26,949 bases of DNA from Labyrinthula sp. Ha (Eukaryota; Sar; Bigyra; Labyrinthulida; Labyrinthulaceae), in NCBI GenBank assembly GCA_015227615.1, contig JAALGZ010000111.1:1-26949 (forward strand). The letters run 5' to 3'. Below, piece after piece: positions 1 through 11,899 of this stretch. Below the pieces are notes generated by a model. That model was given only the letters and a program-made list of their open reading frames with translations, did no database searches and had not been told where the DNA came from. Position numbers and translations under genes: made by a program. Numbering within the stretch: position 1 is the stretch's first letter; every line of letters starts with the position of its first letter.

Positions 1-909
1 TCAGATCGTTGGGCGAGCAAGACTTCAGAGTACAAAAACCAAGCTCAGATCATTTACATTCAGAATTTTTTTATAATTCAATATCTTGATTTTTTTCAGA
101 AGTTTTTTATGAAGATAAAGTCTTGCGTCTTATGTGTCGATAAACTGAGGTAGATGTGCGAAAAAAAAGAAATAGCTTGCTTGATTGACATAAGTTTCTT
201 TCAATATTCCAGCTAAATTTATTCTTTTTTATTTCCTATGGCTTGTCTTTTATATCAAAACTATTCTAAGACGATTACTCAAGGTTCTGCTAGACTTCTC
301 CATCTCTTTATGGCATTTACAAGTCCAAATAGACATCTCTGCATTTAGTTTCAAAAATTTTACAGTCGCCGCTGCTCTTAAATTAGGTCTATTTCACGTT
401 CCCATTAAGATTCTTGACCTATCTTAGCTATTACACCCCCCAAACATCTCTCAGAATGCAAAGGTGCTCACATGAAAATCATCCTCTTCTAAGCATATAA
501 CAAAACCCAAAACTCACAGGTTCTCATTTCACATAACTGAAAGCATGTTTATAATACTACAAAGGTTTGTCAAATTAATTAAAAGTATAGAATTTGAAAA
601 TGGGAACTTTGATTTTTCTGAGAGTTAGAAGATATTTCCGATTATTGTATACGCAGTAGGAGCCGAGATTATATTCTTGCTATTTAACTCTCTATAACCA
701 TAGAATAAAAACTATCTTTTCTACACTTTAAATGAAACTGTTTTACTCTAAAATAAGAAAAAATAACTACGCCTCATTGTCGAATTTATTTTTTTCCCCG
801 AAATAGGCTCGAACAAACTTCTCCCTGGAGGAAGAAAATATTAAGACATATTGTTTCTTATTATCCAGAAACATAATATGTTGAGTTAAATGTAGTTCAA
901 GATAAAAAA

Positions 910-1909
910 CTATTTCTTTACTTGATGAAATACTTCAGGTGATAAAAGTTCAGTTGCGGCTCCACTAAGAATTAAAGAAGATAAAAGAAGAATACTAATG
1001 AGAAACAGCAAAACCACCTGCCCTATTTCCATAATCTAGACAAGACTCAAGATCCCCTTTTTCAATCCATTTAAACAAAAATCCAGCACAAAATGCATCT
1101 CCAGCACCACATTGATCAATAACTTTAACCTCTTTAGTTACTCTTTGGACAAACTTTATTTCTTTATCCTTCCAATAACCAGCTAAAACACCATCTTTTC
1201 CAATTTTAAGAACTAAAAGTTTAACTTCATATTTCTTCAAAAAAAACTTAATTATCTCTTTTCTACTTTCAAACCCACTAATTTCCTTTCCTTCTGTTTC
1301 ATTTGTAAAAAATATATCTATTTCATTTAAAGCTTCCATCCACTTTCCTTTCCAAATACCTCTAGAGTCCAAATTTGTATCTAAACTAATCTTTCCTTTA
1401 AACCCATTTTCTTTTATTCTCTTTACTAAACTTAATAAATTATCTCTCAATAAAGACATTGAAAAAATACCACAAATATGAATATGAAAACTTTGACTTA
1501 ACTCAGAGTAAAAGGGATTAAAATGATTCAAAGAAAGTTTTCCAACAGCTCCTTGATGAGTTACAAATCCATGATCAACTTCGTTTGTAAATATAACACA
1601 AGATCCGGTTGAATAATTATCTTCCTGTGTAATATTTTTAAGGGTAAACTTTGCTTTTTCTCCTTGTTTAATCAAAGTAGATCTCCAAATATCTGATTCA
1701 CTCGAAGAAAAACCAGTGTAAAAAGTTAGATTATATTTTGAAGATAATAAAGAAGAAATATGAGCTGTTGTATTACATCCACTTCCACCTGGAGAACAAA
1801 TTATTTCACCATTTGATATCAAGTCTTTTCCAAAAGCTGGTGGTTGATCAGTGTTTGATAGAGGAATAGTTATGTCTACTAAACTATCTCCAATTACCGA
1901 AATATTCAT
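910..1909 (-). CDS. PfkB-family carbohydrate/nucleoside kinase, left copy (2 exons)
   Basis: This encodes a ribokinase-like kinase that would transfer phosphate from ATP to a sugar or nucleoside in the cytosol; the substrate cannot be told. The start is ATG at 1909, opening with MNISVIGDSLVDI, the usual first strand of the family. Seen in order: the Gly-Gly substrate-binding turn PGGSGCN (residues 40-46), a D-x-N strand near 177-179, the T-N-E-T-E segment (202-206), LKIGKDG (234-240) and the anion-hole/catalytic GAGD (268-271, Asp271 as base). The unspliced frame stops after residue 304 (VSH). A 31-nt GT-AG intron at 965-995 joins exon 1 (996-1909) to exon 2 (910-964), adding YGAATELLSPEVFHQVKK and a TAG stop. 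The result is 322 residues, normal for the family. Exon 2 is identical in the two copies. There is no signal peptide or membrane segment. The kinase call is firm, the spliced end very likely. Confidence 0.93.
965..995 (-). other. 31-nt spliceosomal mini-intron in the kinase gene
   Basis: Read on the minus strand it starts GTATTC and ends TTCTTAG, and it is almost all pyrimidine after the donor. It interrupts the gene in phase 2 (CAT TA|T). Splicing restores a PfkB-like C-terminus. The right copy has the same intron with one base fewer (30 nt), while all surrounding coding sequence is free of indels, as expected for noncoding sequence. Confidence 0.88.
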
Positions 1910-2222
1910 TCTCTTCTTTTCTTTAAGTCAAGCTAAGAAATAACAAAACTCAAAGTTTATTAAAAAAACTTGGTATAATAATTTCTTAAAAGTCTTAGAT
2001 AAAGTATTGATAAAAATATATACGATAAGCAAAGATTTAAAAAAAGAAGATAAAGTGAAATAAAATAAATAGATAAGAAAAAGAAGCAAAGTAATAATAT
2101 ATGTAGATATTAGAGTTTGAATATCTTTTAATAAATGATGATATTATTATTTATGTGATTCTGAAAAATTGTTTGATAAAAAATATTTAGATTTTGGTTT
2201 TACAATAATAATTTTTTACAAA

Positions 2223-2341
2223 CTTTGATTGGTATCAATTAATTATTGCTATCGTGATAACAATAGTGTTAACGGTAATACAAATACCTATATTTGATTT
2301 GAATGTGTCTAACGTTAAGGTTATAGTTGATTCAGTAAAGG
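2223..2341. promoter_or_regulatory. Conserved noncoding block upstream of the kinase (left)
   Basis: Bases 2223-2299 (77 nt) and 2308-2341 (34 nt) are identical to 26595-26671 and 26680-26713 in the right copy, although the sequence around and between them has diverged. The first part holds a near-palindrome at 2245-2264 (ATTG-c-TATC-gt-GATA-a-CAAT). It also has GTTAACGG, and the second part has CTAACGTTAAGG, both built on a TAAC core. It lies 310-430 bases upstream of the kinase ATG. A regulatory role is inferred only from conservation and symmetry; an untranslated or noncoding RNA is possible. Confidence 0.4.
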
Positions 2342-2394
2342 TTTGGAAATTTCTTGAAGTTTATTAATAATTAAGAACAGTTGTCGAGACACTT

Positions 2395-2526
2395 TTCCCG
2401 GAAAGATTACCCACTTTTTATGGCTTCCCATTTCCCGTCCAAGACACCGAACTCTTCAAGTAACTTTTCCACTTTTTGTGGATTCCCGACAAATATTATA
2501 TTTCTCGATTCCCGAATTCAATCCCG
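2395..2526. promoter_or_regulatory. TCCCG motif cluster (left)
   Basis: Five copies of TTCCCG or ATCCCG occur at 2395-2400, 2432-2437, 2483-2488, 2509-2514 and 2521-2526, all in one orientation. The first sits in TTTCCCGGAAA, so it also reads on the other strand. Such C/G runs stand out in this AT-rich context. The same core occurs three times within 90 bases of the start of the unrelated Roc-COR gene. The cluster lies about 490-620 bases from the kinase ATG, so it may serve a divergent gene instead. Confidence 0.4.
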
Positions 2527-2580
2527 AGTAGAGATAGAATTAAGATAAATAATAATATTTTAATCAAAATAGGTTTTGGT

Positions 2581-3149
2581 TATATTTAAACAAAGTTTGA
2601 ATTTAGCAGTGTTAAATCTAGAAGAAAGTAGAAGAAAATAAACAAAGAGTTCTTCTTCTCTCTTATTTTTGTTTCTTAGTTTTGTTGGGGGTTTAAGTTG
2701 ACATCTTGTCTCAAAGGACTGTTTACTCAACCGTATCAGGTAGGTCAAGTAGATATGTTAATATTTTCTTTGTTTTGCTTTCTAGTCAAAAGCTTTCCTT
2801 TCTCATCATTAATTTATCTAACTGCGAAGTGGTTTAGGGGTTGCATAGGTTATAAACTTTGGCTACTAAAACGATAAAGCCTAATCTCCACGCTAATTCT
2901 TTTATAGAACCGTGTGGTTATCTTAGAAGTCTTGTCGGTAGAAATGGATTAGATATTGTTAGTAGTCATAATATTAACCTTGTCTGACACTATCATAAGT
3001 GGTCAGCCGTTGAATTCAACATTTGTTTTTTCAACAAGGAGCAGAATTTTTTAACCTTTGTAGAAACTATTTAAACCTATTAGAGCTGTAGACAAAGCTA
3101 CTGCATCACTTAAAACAGTGTATTTATGAGGAATCATTTCAATAGTTAA
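2581..3149. other. Gene-poor stretch between the repeat and the copia-type remnant
   Basis: AT-rich, with only short frames on either strand. It could be the badly decayed 5' part of the copia-type remnant that follows, but I cannot support that. Confidence 0.4.
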
Positions 3150-3940
3150 ACATTAAAAAAAAATTTAAGGCGAATTACATAAATATCTTATCATCCTTGA
3201 ATTAGCCAAGGTAACAAAATTTTGCCCTTCTATATACCTTCATGTGAAAGTATATTGTTTCCCGTCAATATTTTAACTTGAAAATCCTAGCCTTTTTAGT
3301 ATTTTCTTTAACCGATTTTGTCATGGCTAGAACTACACCAGGCAATCTATATTATCTGCTACTTGCGAGACCTTCACAAAAACATAGTTATGATTGTGTA
3401 CTACAATCTTGAGAAAAAAAATTTCAGGCATTTTAGCCATTCATCTAATTCTAATATATCATCTGGAGAAACTCTAAAGAAGATGTTTATATCTGTATCC
3501 TAGATTTATTTGGGGAGCTGCAGTTCTTTAAAACTAATCTTATGTTGAGTGTGGTCTCCAAAGTTATTTATAAGCTGTGTAATGTTGCGCATATAAACAG
3601 GCAACTCTGCTTAATATCCCTAAGATATCATGAGAAGCTAGCAATACTTTTCAGTTGCACTAATTGCCTAAAATTATTTCCGATTTGTATTCAAGCTAAC
3701 AAGTGAACAACCAGTATTTTACCTATACTACGGCTCTGTGAATAATTCCCTTTCCAAGAAACTACTTCGCTATGTTAACATCATTCCCGCAAATTTATTG
3801 TAAAAACCTCTGTGATACTCAAGCAAATAATTGCTTTGAATATCGAATGGCAGGTAAGGAAATCCACATAAAGATCAATGTGACGCAATTTGAAATCAGC
3901 TCATATATTGATCCAACTTAGTATAAGACACGGAGCTTGA
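3150..3940 (+). mobile_element. Ty1/copia-type LTR retrotransposon remnant (pol 3' part)
   Basis: A fossil on the plus strand. The clearest piece is the frame at about 3318-3503, where a run like EAIYIICYLRDLHKN followed by YYNLEKKNFRHFSHS-type text fits the stretch between the end of reverse transcriptase and the RNase H domain of copia-type pol (the alkrvLrYLkgT and gysDadyag region). A further RNase H-like match follows to about 3700, and a weaker one to the end of pol near 3930. Upstream, about 3250-3320 fits the end of the reverse transcriptase. It is broken, with several interruptions; neither end nor any LTR can be seen. It is old. The call rests on remembered family patterns and has not been searched. 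Confidence 0.55.
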
Positions 3941-4442
3941 TTTTATAAATTTAAGTTCACAGTTTTTTATTGCAACAAGATAGATTTACAATTACCGTAA
4001 TCTCACAACATATATATTTTGGTAAAAAGCATCTTACACAACAACCAAATTCAGCCTCCAAGTTTTCATTATACATTATCCTGACAATCGTTAACATGTT
4101 TAACGCATTTTAACTGTTTTGTTAAAGTGTCTGTTTCATTAATTCAGAAATCTCATTATTCTTCAAAACAGCAACCTGATTCTTACTTTGAAATATGGAA
4201 AACAAATCCGCAATTGGTCACTTTTAAAGATTAAAATGTAGCTTGAATAGCCTTCCCGTGTAGGCTACACAGAATCAAATTTCAATCGCAGTTCAATATT
4301 ATACGGTTAGGATGTTGCAAAATGAGCATTAAGTATATTTAATTTAGCCCAAGGCGTATTTGACCAGATATTCATAATTTTTAATAATATGTATAGCAGC
4401 TTCTTGCAAAATTATCATCGTTTCACTGTGACAAAATGCTGA

Positions 4443-4472
4443 CCAATTCTAAATCCTTTTTATTAGAATTGG
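4443..4472. repeat. Perfect 10-bp inverted repeat (hairpin)
   Basis: CCAATTCTAA (4443-4452) and TTAGAATTGG (4463-4472) are exact reverse complements separated by 10 bases. It lies about 200 bases before the composition change that marks the gypsy-like fossil. The rest of 3940-4700 shows nothing I can name. It may be a chance hairpin or the trace of a short inverted-repeat element. Confidence 0.5.
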
Positions 4473-5195
4473 CTAGCCCCAGGTATTCCTTTTAATTGGT
4501 AGTCTTGTGATTTCATCTCATTCTTCATTATTAATTGTTGGTTCTCCGCTATGGATTTATATGACATATTTGTGCCAAATTCTATTCATAAATCAAATCA
4601 TGATAAACTAAAATAAAACGAATGTCATCCTAACGAGCCCTTAATGGTAAACAACATGGGTCAACTACTGCGCTCCTCGAAGTCCTAACGGTACATCCTT
4701 CTCTCTCCACAGATGCGAGACTTTATTGTGTCTCAGCAACACTTGCGCTTAAGCGAGGTCAATCTGATTTCCCAGTGTTGGCCCTTCTTTCTTCACATCA
4801 TAAGTTCTTCCAAAAACTTCAAGCAGCAATGCATTCTATCCATCATATCCCGCTATCCACTCATGGCATCGTTCCGGTTTCACACCTTCCGTTTCAAAAT
4901 TGGTAAGGAAAATTTCCTTTTTTTGCAGCACACAGACTCGCTCCTCTTCACCAACCATTTTTTTTGCTTAAAAATGAACGTATCCTCGTGTGCCATTTGG
5001 CATAATCGTCCAGATCTTCCGTGCACTATTGCTTTCATTGTCATCTTTATCCATGACTATACGTGAATATAATCATTGTGTGAGTTTTAAAAATAGACAC
5101 ATGAATCCTAATTGGCCTTTACTTTCTAGGTTCCTAAGAGCTCTGGTTGTGCTTATCGAATACAAAAATTCTTCACTGAGATATCCTGCGACTTA

Positions 5196-6279
5196 TCATA
5201 CCGGGTCGCTACTCCTCCAATCGGCTTGGTGCCACCAACCATTGATGGAGGGTCTTTCAATACAATGTCTAGTTATGGAACTGCCAATACCTCTGCACCC
5301 AATTCTCCTGAGTATGCATGCTAGGTGTACTACACTTTTTGGTGGTACCATACCTTGACCAACCGTCACTTCCGCTTCTTTAAATATTAGGTCAAAGATG
5401 TGACACATTCTTTGAAAAGCCAAAAATTGTATCTGTCTCATATTAGATACCAAGTAACGCTATTCCAATTTGTCATTTATTTTATATTGCATAGTGGTAT
5501 GTTTTAGTTTAGTGTAGGCTTACTCATTCTACCTTTATAACCACACCCTAAAAGCGCCTGCTTTCCTTCCTTCTTTTTTCCTTCTTCATAAGACTCTAAC
5601 ATGGTGCTTACTAAATCTGGGTATTTCCTAAGCATTCTATACGCCACTGAGGTAGAATGTACATACTCCTTGGCTTACTGTCTGTACGCTCGTAAGCGCT
5701 TTCCGTACTCCCCAGTAAATTTTGTAAGGATTTCTTCATTCATCAGCGCCAGGGCCTACTTACAGTTCAAAATGCCCTGATACATATGAATCCGCTCGAT
5801 ATGATTACCTCTATTGTTTTACAATAGTTTTCTAGGTTCGATCTCTCTTCCTCATTTCCTGAAGATTCAACCTTTCGAGATGTCACTGGATATAAGAATA
5901 CATCATCGCTTCGCTTTTCTGTGGTAGGCACTTCCTGTATTCTGTGAATTTTCCCATACCGAAAGCAATTACTAAATTCCACATTTCCTGCTTTTCCTCC
6001 TTCGTCCAATGCTGTACTGGCGCCATTCTCGTTATTTTTATTTTTTTGTGATTCTTCTATCTGAGCAACCTGGCGGTGCCAGGTGTTAAATGTTGGTACT
6101 TTTCTTACTACCTTGTCTAGAATTTCTCCTAATTCTAGTGATACTTTTCCGATCTGCATCTTAACCGCGCCTGCCCTTTTGTTCTTTAGGGTGGTCCAAG
6201 TGCTTGAGTACCGGTGTCTTAAATCCTCAAACATGACCTGAAAGAGTGCCCAAGTAATATTTTCTGGGATGTACCCCAC
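5196..6279 (-). mobile_element. Fossil part: unassigned 3' region with a zinc-knuckle-like stretch
   Basis: Two open stretches (6279-5767 and 5453-5196) lie downstream of the integrase on the same strand. The first has a charged helical N-terminal part, then a polar, acidic linker and a short NCFRYGKIHRI segment that recalls the CCHC knuckle of gag nucleocapsid. This is an unusual place for gag, so it may be part of a second copy or another element inserted beside the first. The second stretch is not recognised. Confidence 0.35.
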
Positions 6280-6842
6280 GTCATATCACTTCTATTACAT
6301 AGTCCGTCTTAATCTGATCATATTTTATATCACCAAATTCATTTACTTCAAACTTTTTCGCACCCCCAATACATATCTTTCTTAACAATTCAGTCGGCAA
6401 AAAGCCGGTGTGCTTGTAGAAGCATAGATTTTTCTATACACTCTTTTATTTTTTCCTGATAATGTCCTCATTTTTTATATACGTAGTCTAGGATCACTTC
6501 GGTAATCTGAACCGGTGCAGACCATTCTAGTAATAACTTATCGTGCTCTACCGGATTCCCTTTTGATGAGACCAAACACCACTCACCAAGTCCATATTGA
6601 AGGATCACAGCGCTAACTGTTCCCCACGCCTGGTATTATTCTTCACTTTCTATAGTCCGTCATACTTAGCTACTTTATTATTATAATCTTCCAAGCGCTC
6701 TCTGAATAAGCTTGAGACTTTATATAATAGATCATCATTAATTGACGTTAATTTTGTTTCCCCCTTTCATATGCGCTCCACTATAGGCGAAACAACCGCG
6801 GGTTTGATGTAGTTTTCTTCATAATTTGATTACAAATATAAC

Positions 6843-7205
6843 TCAAACACCCGACAGCGATTGCTTTCTGCCAGGCGATTTGCGCGATGGTAGATGCAAT
6901 TCGTTTATGACGCCCTTTACTTTTTGCAGTAGCGTGGTTCTTTCGCTCCAATATAAGTGGTACTCGCTTACCAAACTTTTTATAAAGGACAAAACCTTTT
7001 TGTTCGCCACTTCAATCTCGACATTTGCCCAGTTTGCGTAGATAATGGCAAAGTTAGGCATGAATATTTTCTCCGCTGCCATCTGCTGTAATACCTCACT
7101 TGTAAAATGGCTTCCACGTTTTGTCATCAGCGCAAAGTTTTTCTCCAGTTTATAGTTACCAGAGAATAGACCCAGTAATTCTACTGCCGCGCCAGCTTCT
7201 CGCAT
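6843..7205 (-). mobile_element. Fossil part: integrase core
   Basis: The readable stretch contains RGSHFTSEVLQQ, matching the region around the second catalytic acid of retroviral-type integrases (sDnGsqFts). WANVEIEVANK follows, in the place of the family's yhPqanGqvErvnr. It belongs to the gypsy-like fossil and sits downstream of its reverse transcriptase, as expected. It is a remnant only. Confidence 0.7.
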
Positions 7206-9378
7206 TTGGCAAAAGTTTATTGAGTGAACCTGCTAAACGTTTCTGCAATCACCAAAATATATCCATGTGGGATTAAGCAGAGAAAACTACTATAAATTTT
7301 TCTTCGGTCGCTTTTATTTCGTTTCGAGCTTGTACGTAGCTTTAATGGTAGTTGGAAATCTTTTATAATATATACAATTATTACGTAATTGATGTAAAAA
7401 TTTCACTACCTTGCCCCACTCGGTGAATCTTCCTGTGGTGCGACGAATTTATTCTGGTATAATTTAATAAAATTTTGCCATTTTATTTGCATCTACATTT
7501 TTTATTTCGTTTTTATTCACTAAGTGTATGTGGACAAAGTGGTATTCTATAAGCACCTGGGTGGGAATAATGGTTTTCACATATTTCATTTTCTTAGTAT
7601 TTGCCAGGGTCGTTAACTACTTCTGTTGCACTTCTGTTATTTTCACCTTCTGAAAAAGGTGTCATTCTTCTTCGAACTAAGGGCTAAAACCCAATATCCG
7701 ATATTTGCTCAATGATTTTAGTGCCACATATGTCCTCCTTTATATCTGCTCCATCGGTCTTAGGTAAACCATATCTACCAAGAGGTCTCGCATTCCTGCT
7801 CTGGTTTTGATTTCCTCGTCACCCGTTACAGCATAATCATTCATGTCTGGCTCTTATATTCTATGTTCAAAATATTTCGGGTTATCGCCAGTAGGTTATA
7901 TTTTACCAATTATCTTCCTTCGTTGGATGAGTGCCGAGTTCTTCTTGTACCCATCCCGAGGAAATTTCATATTCCGCTTCTATTAGAGCATACATCTGCA
8001 GTTTCGACCTCCGCTTCCGTGATGAGATCTTTGTGATCTGATGCCTCAGTTACGTGGTAATCGGTGACACAAAGTGTTTTCTACCTTCATCCAAGATTGC
8101 GTCTCTTCACTTTTTTGCCTTGAAGGATCATATTGTCCGATGGTTAAGATGTCAAAATCCCTCTTAATTCTGTAGTATAGGTTTATCTCGCCCATTAGGA
8201 AGGTCCCTTTCTCTGTGAATATTGAAATTGTCTCAAGATACGAATTGTGCATTACGTGGTGCAGATCCTCCTCGCTAATTCGCTCTTGCGTGGATATCTC
8301 ACGTATTCTTCTGATTTATTGTTCAAACGGTTCCTGGGGCACTGCCCATCTCTTAATCATATCGGTGAATATATTACTGTCACAGTCCACATGGTGAATG
8401 TCTACCAAGGCATATTGCAAAATAATCATCCATATTTGTAGGCGGTTAAGGTACCTGCGATTAATTTTATAGACCCCTAAAATATTGCTTTTAAAATCAG
8501 GCCGTCTGTGTAAATCTATATTGCCATTGGGTGAAACCGGAGCAGGTAAGACAATTTATTAAATGTCCTTATTACCGGGTAGAATTCTTTTTGACATATT
8601 CGCCATACTAATTGGGTGGTATCAATTTTTTTCGCTGAAAACATTGTTGGGTAAACCCCCTTTTTTAGCAGGTCTCTGCGTCTTTCTTCGAGAATTCCCT
8701 GGAATAATATTGCCATTTAGTATTTTTCGAAGGCATCAGTGATTAAGATCAGTCCCATGTTCCACTATTTGCGTTGAAGATGCTTCTTCTCTGCTTGTGC
8801 CAACCGTTGCATAGATGTATCAAAGTTGGAGTCGAGTTCTTCTTTCCACATGCTACACTTCTTTTCTTTTAATAATTTCTTCTTTTACGCTTCGATTCTG
8901 GTTAAAACAGTGTTATTTTGTTTCTTTGTTCCGCTATTTGGGATCCGTCGCAGTCAATCATTGACCCAAACATAGTAGTTTTGCTAGATCAAACACGTAG
9001 TTTGGCTTTGGTACGGATAGTATTTTCTCATAATACTTTTTAGCAAAGTTTTATTCTCCATTCTCGATAACACAACCACAGTATTCGATGCTCTTTATGA
9101 ATACTATTTATTATGATTGGTTTATTTGTGCTTTCCATCTTCTTAGATTTGCCAGTACATCTTCTAGTATTTTCACAAAGTGATCAAAGCCAACTGCATG
9201 TATTAGGGTATTGTCGATTCATTGTATTATGCAATTTCCTTATTCATCATAATGTGCAACGGTCATGTAAACTACCATGCGGTGGTGAAAGAAGTCGGGA
9301 ATACTGTGATTTCTATTTGTTGTAAACTGCAGCTAAAATACATCGTATCACGTCGTAATTTTAAAGTATTTTTTTTGC

Positions 9379-9858
9379 TCACTCAGTGATTGCAAGCTGG
9401 TCAAATCCGCTGAACACCTCTACACATCCGCAACATTGCGCCGGCGCTGCATTGTAGAACCCCGTTACTAGTATTTGTAGTATGGTTACATCCCTGTGAA
9501 GTGCCTTGTTTACTTTTACCAGGTCCAACAACATCAGCCATTGGTTATTCTTCTTTGGCACTGCGAAGGACACTAAGCCATATATATATACATATATCGC
9601 CTAAGGGAACTTCTTGGTCATGCCCTTATCTACTATGCCTTCCAATTTTTCTCTCATAAATTCTACTTTACCCAGTCCCACTATACGCGTTGATGATAGC
9701 TTAAAGGGTGCTCCTTCTATCGGAGCCACATCTATGGGTGGTACCAAACTTAATGAGGCTTGTGACGCACCAGTGGCAAAAACATCTTCAAAAGATAAAT
9801 ATATTTTTAGATGGATACGGCACTGTGTTTTGGTGAAATCCGTTGTGTTTGCGACCAC
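9379..9858 (-). mobile_element. Fossil part: reverse transcriptase N-terminal half
   Basis: One stretch (9858-9601) has the lead-in region of gypsy reverse transcriptases, including FMREKLEGIVDKGM, which fits the iReeiekLldaGii pattern. The next (9573-9379) has VPKKNNQWLMLLDLVKVNKA, which fits vpKKdGkwRmcvDYRkLNk, and SGFDQLAITE, which fits sgyhQipi.e. Related text continues to lower coordinates, where the active-site region and RNase H are expected. This is the piece that makes the family call secure. Confidence 0.82.
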
Positions 9859-10685
9859 TTTCTTTATGGTGGCATGGAGCTCTTTTTTTTCACTTCCTTT
9901 TATATTTTCTCACCGACGTCGGGTACCATCACGTGCTCTAAGTCGTCTTCTTTCACCACACCTTTTGTTTCTCTTGACTGCATTTTTTTCATCGAATGAT
10001 GCCCCCACCATATCTCCATTGTTCAATCTATTACTAAAGTCAATGGATATGATGTGTACAATAGCGCCTCCTTTCATGACTTCTAGTTTTTCTCTAGTAC
10101 GCAGTCTTACGAGGGTCAGCACTCGAAGTCGTTACGGCCCATAGCTGCGCATGAATTGTGCATCCTTAGACTTCTGCCGGCGCAGAGTTGCTTTTGTTAA
10201 ATCTTTTGTGAAGACGAAGTATGAGTGTAATCGAAGTATATTGACACTGTCCTCATAAATGAGTCTTATGATTTTGGCTAAAGTGTACTCATGTATTATA
10301 AAGTATGTATATGCACTCCATATTGTTTCTAAAGGTACTCTAACTATTAGATTTTTTCACAACCACGTCCACTATGAAAGTTTACTCAATATCATCGTTT
10401 TTATGTCTTCAGTATCCTCAATGGGGCAATTTGCACAAGTTTGGCGGCCCACGGGATTGGTAAGAATCCCGCTGTCTGTTTCCTAGGCATTTTGGTGGGA
10501 CACGAGGCCCGTCTCGGCTGGCAACGGTGTGTCATTAAGGAGTTCGTCACATTCTGGTACGTCTACCAAGTATATCTTCACTTGGCTCCACCTTCTTTTT
10601 TTTATCCATTTATGCATAGCTAGAAATCCACATAACCTACTTTTGGCATTTTGAAGTCACGTGTGTCATCCACCAATGCAATTTT

Positions 10686-10898
10686 TTACGATGCGTTGCG
10701 CACATCTTCAATTAATGATGAATGCCTCTGTAGCGACGCAGCTGATTCATCCGCGCCGGTGTCAATGATCAGATTTGATACTTGATCTCCACTCGGGGTA
10801 TGGTGCACGGTTTCACCACGGTAAATAGTTCTTATGGCTGAAACTTTTATACTCCTCACAAGTTTCCTTCCCGAAAGTTTCTCTTGTCTTTTATCCAT
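10686..10898 (-). mobile_element. Fossil part: aspartic protease
   Basis: The stretch contains NLIIDTGADES, the hydrophobic-hydrophobic-DTGA-S motif of retropepsin-like proteases, preceded by a basic segment. It lies just upstream of the reverse transcriptase on the same strand, as in gypsy pol. It is a remnant of the same fossil. Confidence 0.7.
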
Positions 10899-11899
10899 CT
10901 GGAATAGCAGCGCTGGTAGCGCGAGGTAAATTTTTCGAGTCTGTATGAGATTGGGAGCCTATACGACCTGTTTCCAAGCTGGTCGTAAAGGCGCCTGTTT
11001 ATGTTATTGCCACGTTCATATTGACGCGGGCCCTAGTGACGGTTATTTCTTTTATGTTTTCTACCTATCCTACTCCATTCTTCCGAAGAAAAGGAACTTC
11101 ATCTTCTTCTATCACTTCTTCTGGGTTTGTGAGTTACAAGTGCCTCTATTATTGCCATCTCGATCCCCACGACTATTTATCCGATATGCTTGGGGTGCTA
11201 AATTGACGATGCCTATGTCGCTTATCGCATCATATAATGTTTGTATATTTTTTCATATGTATCGAGTGACTTCACCCAATTAAAGCTCAGTAGATCTAGT
11301 TTCAATTTTATCCTTTTCGGTTTCATTCTCACTTACACCGGCATTAGCTCATCAAGGTATTTTAACACATCTAGGCGCTGACTATTTTACTCTAAGTCAT
11401 ACCATTATATGCAACCTTCCATTGTTCACATGCAATTATTTAGGTGCTCGATAAAAGTCCCCTCGGCGGGCCATTGAACCTTCTCTCTAATGAGGTGGAT
11501 AGTATCTTCTCATTCATGCACCTCATGTGCTTCTAATTATTTGCGTACGTGTTCTATGAAGTTTACCTCGGTTACGCCCGCATCCTAAATTCTTTCCTCA
11601 ACTTGGAGTCTATCGGCAACCAAATTATAATGGAATTAATTTATACAGACACTTGTAGCTGTCTTAAATTTTTACAAATTACCGGACTTCGCCAATTCTT
11701 CGCATCCTGAGATTTTCGAATTTCAAGCCCATCATATGCCAAATCTTTGAAGGCAGAAGGGTTACATCATTCCTACGCTCTTGCCTGATATATGTTGCCA
11801 CAACGTTCGAACTTTTCAACTGCGATAATATGCACGCGATGTCTTGTCGGTCACTTGCTGATCAAATGTCAATGAAAACCGAAACAGCCCTTATATCTT

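Larger units (their letters stand above)
1..2580. repeat. Left copy of a segmental duplication (direct repeat)
   Basis: This stretch matches 24364-26949 in the same orientation along its whole visible length. It includes the kinase gene, its 3' flank (1-909) and about 670 bases of 5' flank. By eye the kinase first exon differs at about 17 sites with no indels. The flanks carry many more substitutions and small indels; the first 200 bases look roughly 94% alike. The repeat may continue beyond base 1, and its right limit is hidden because the other copy runs off the window end. Apart from the kinase I see no gene in it: 1-909 is AT-rich, with no open frame worth calling. The excess of noncoding change suggests two separately evolving copies, or alleles, rather than sequencing overlap. 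Confidence 0.95.

Noticed and set aside
9614-10144. A 176-residue plus-strand frame, and other plus-strand frames over 4700-13700
   Set aside because: They lie opposite the recognisable retroelement pieces on the minus strand and read as Ser/Phe/Leu-rich antisense text without any domain.
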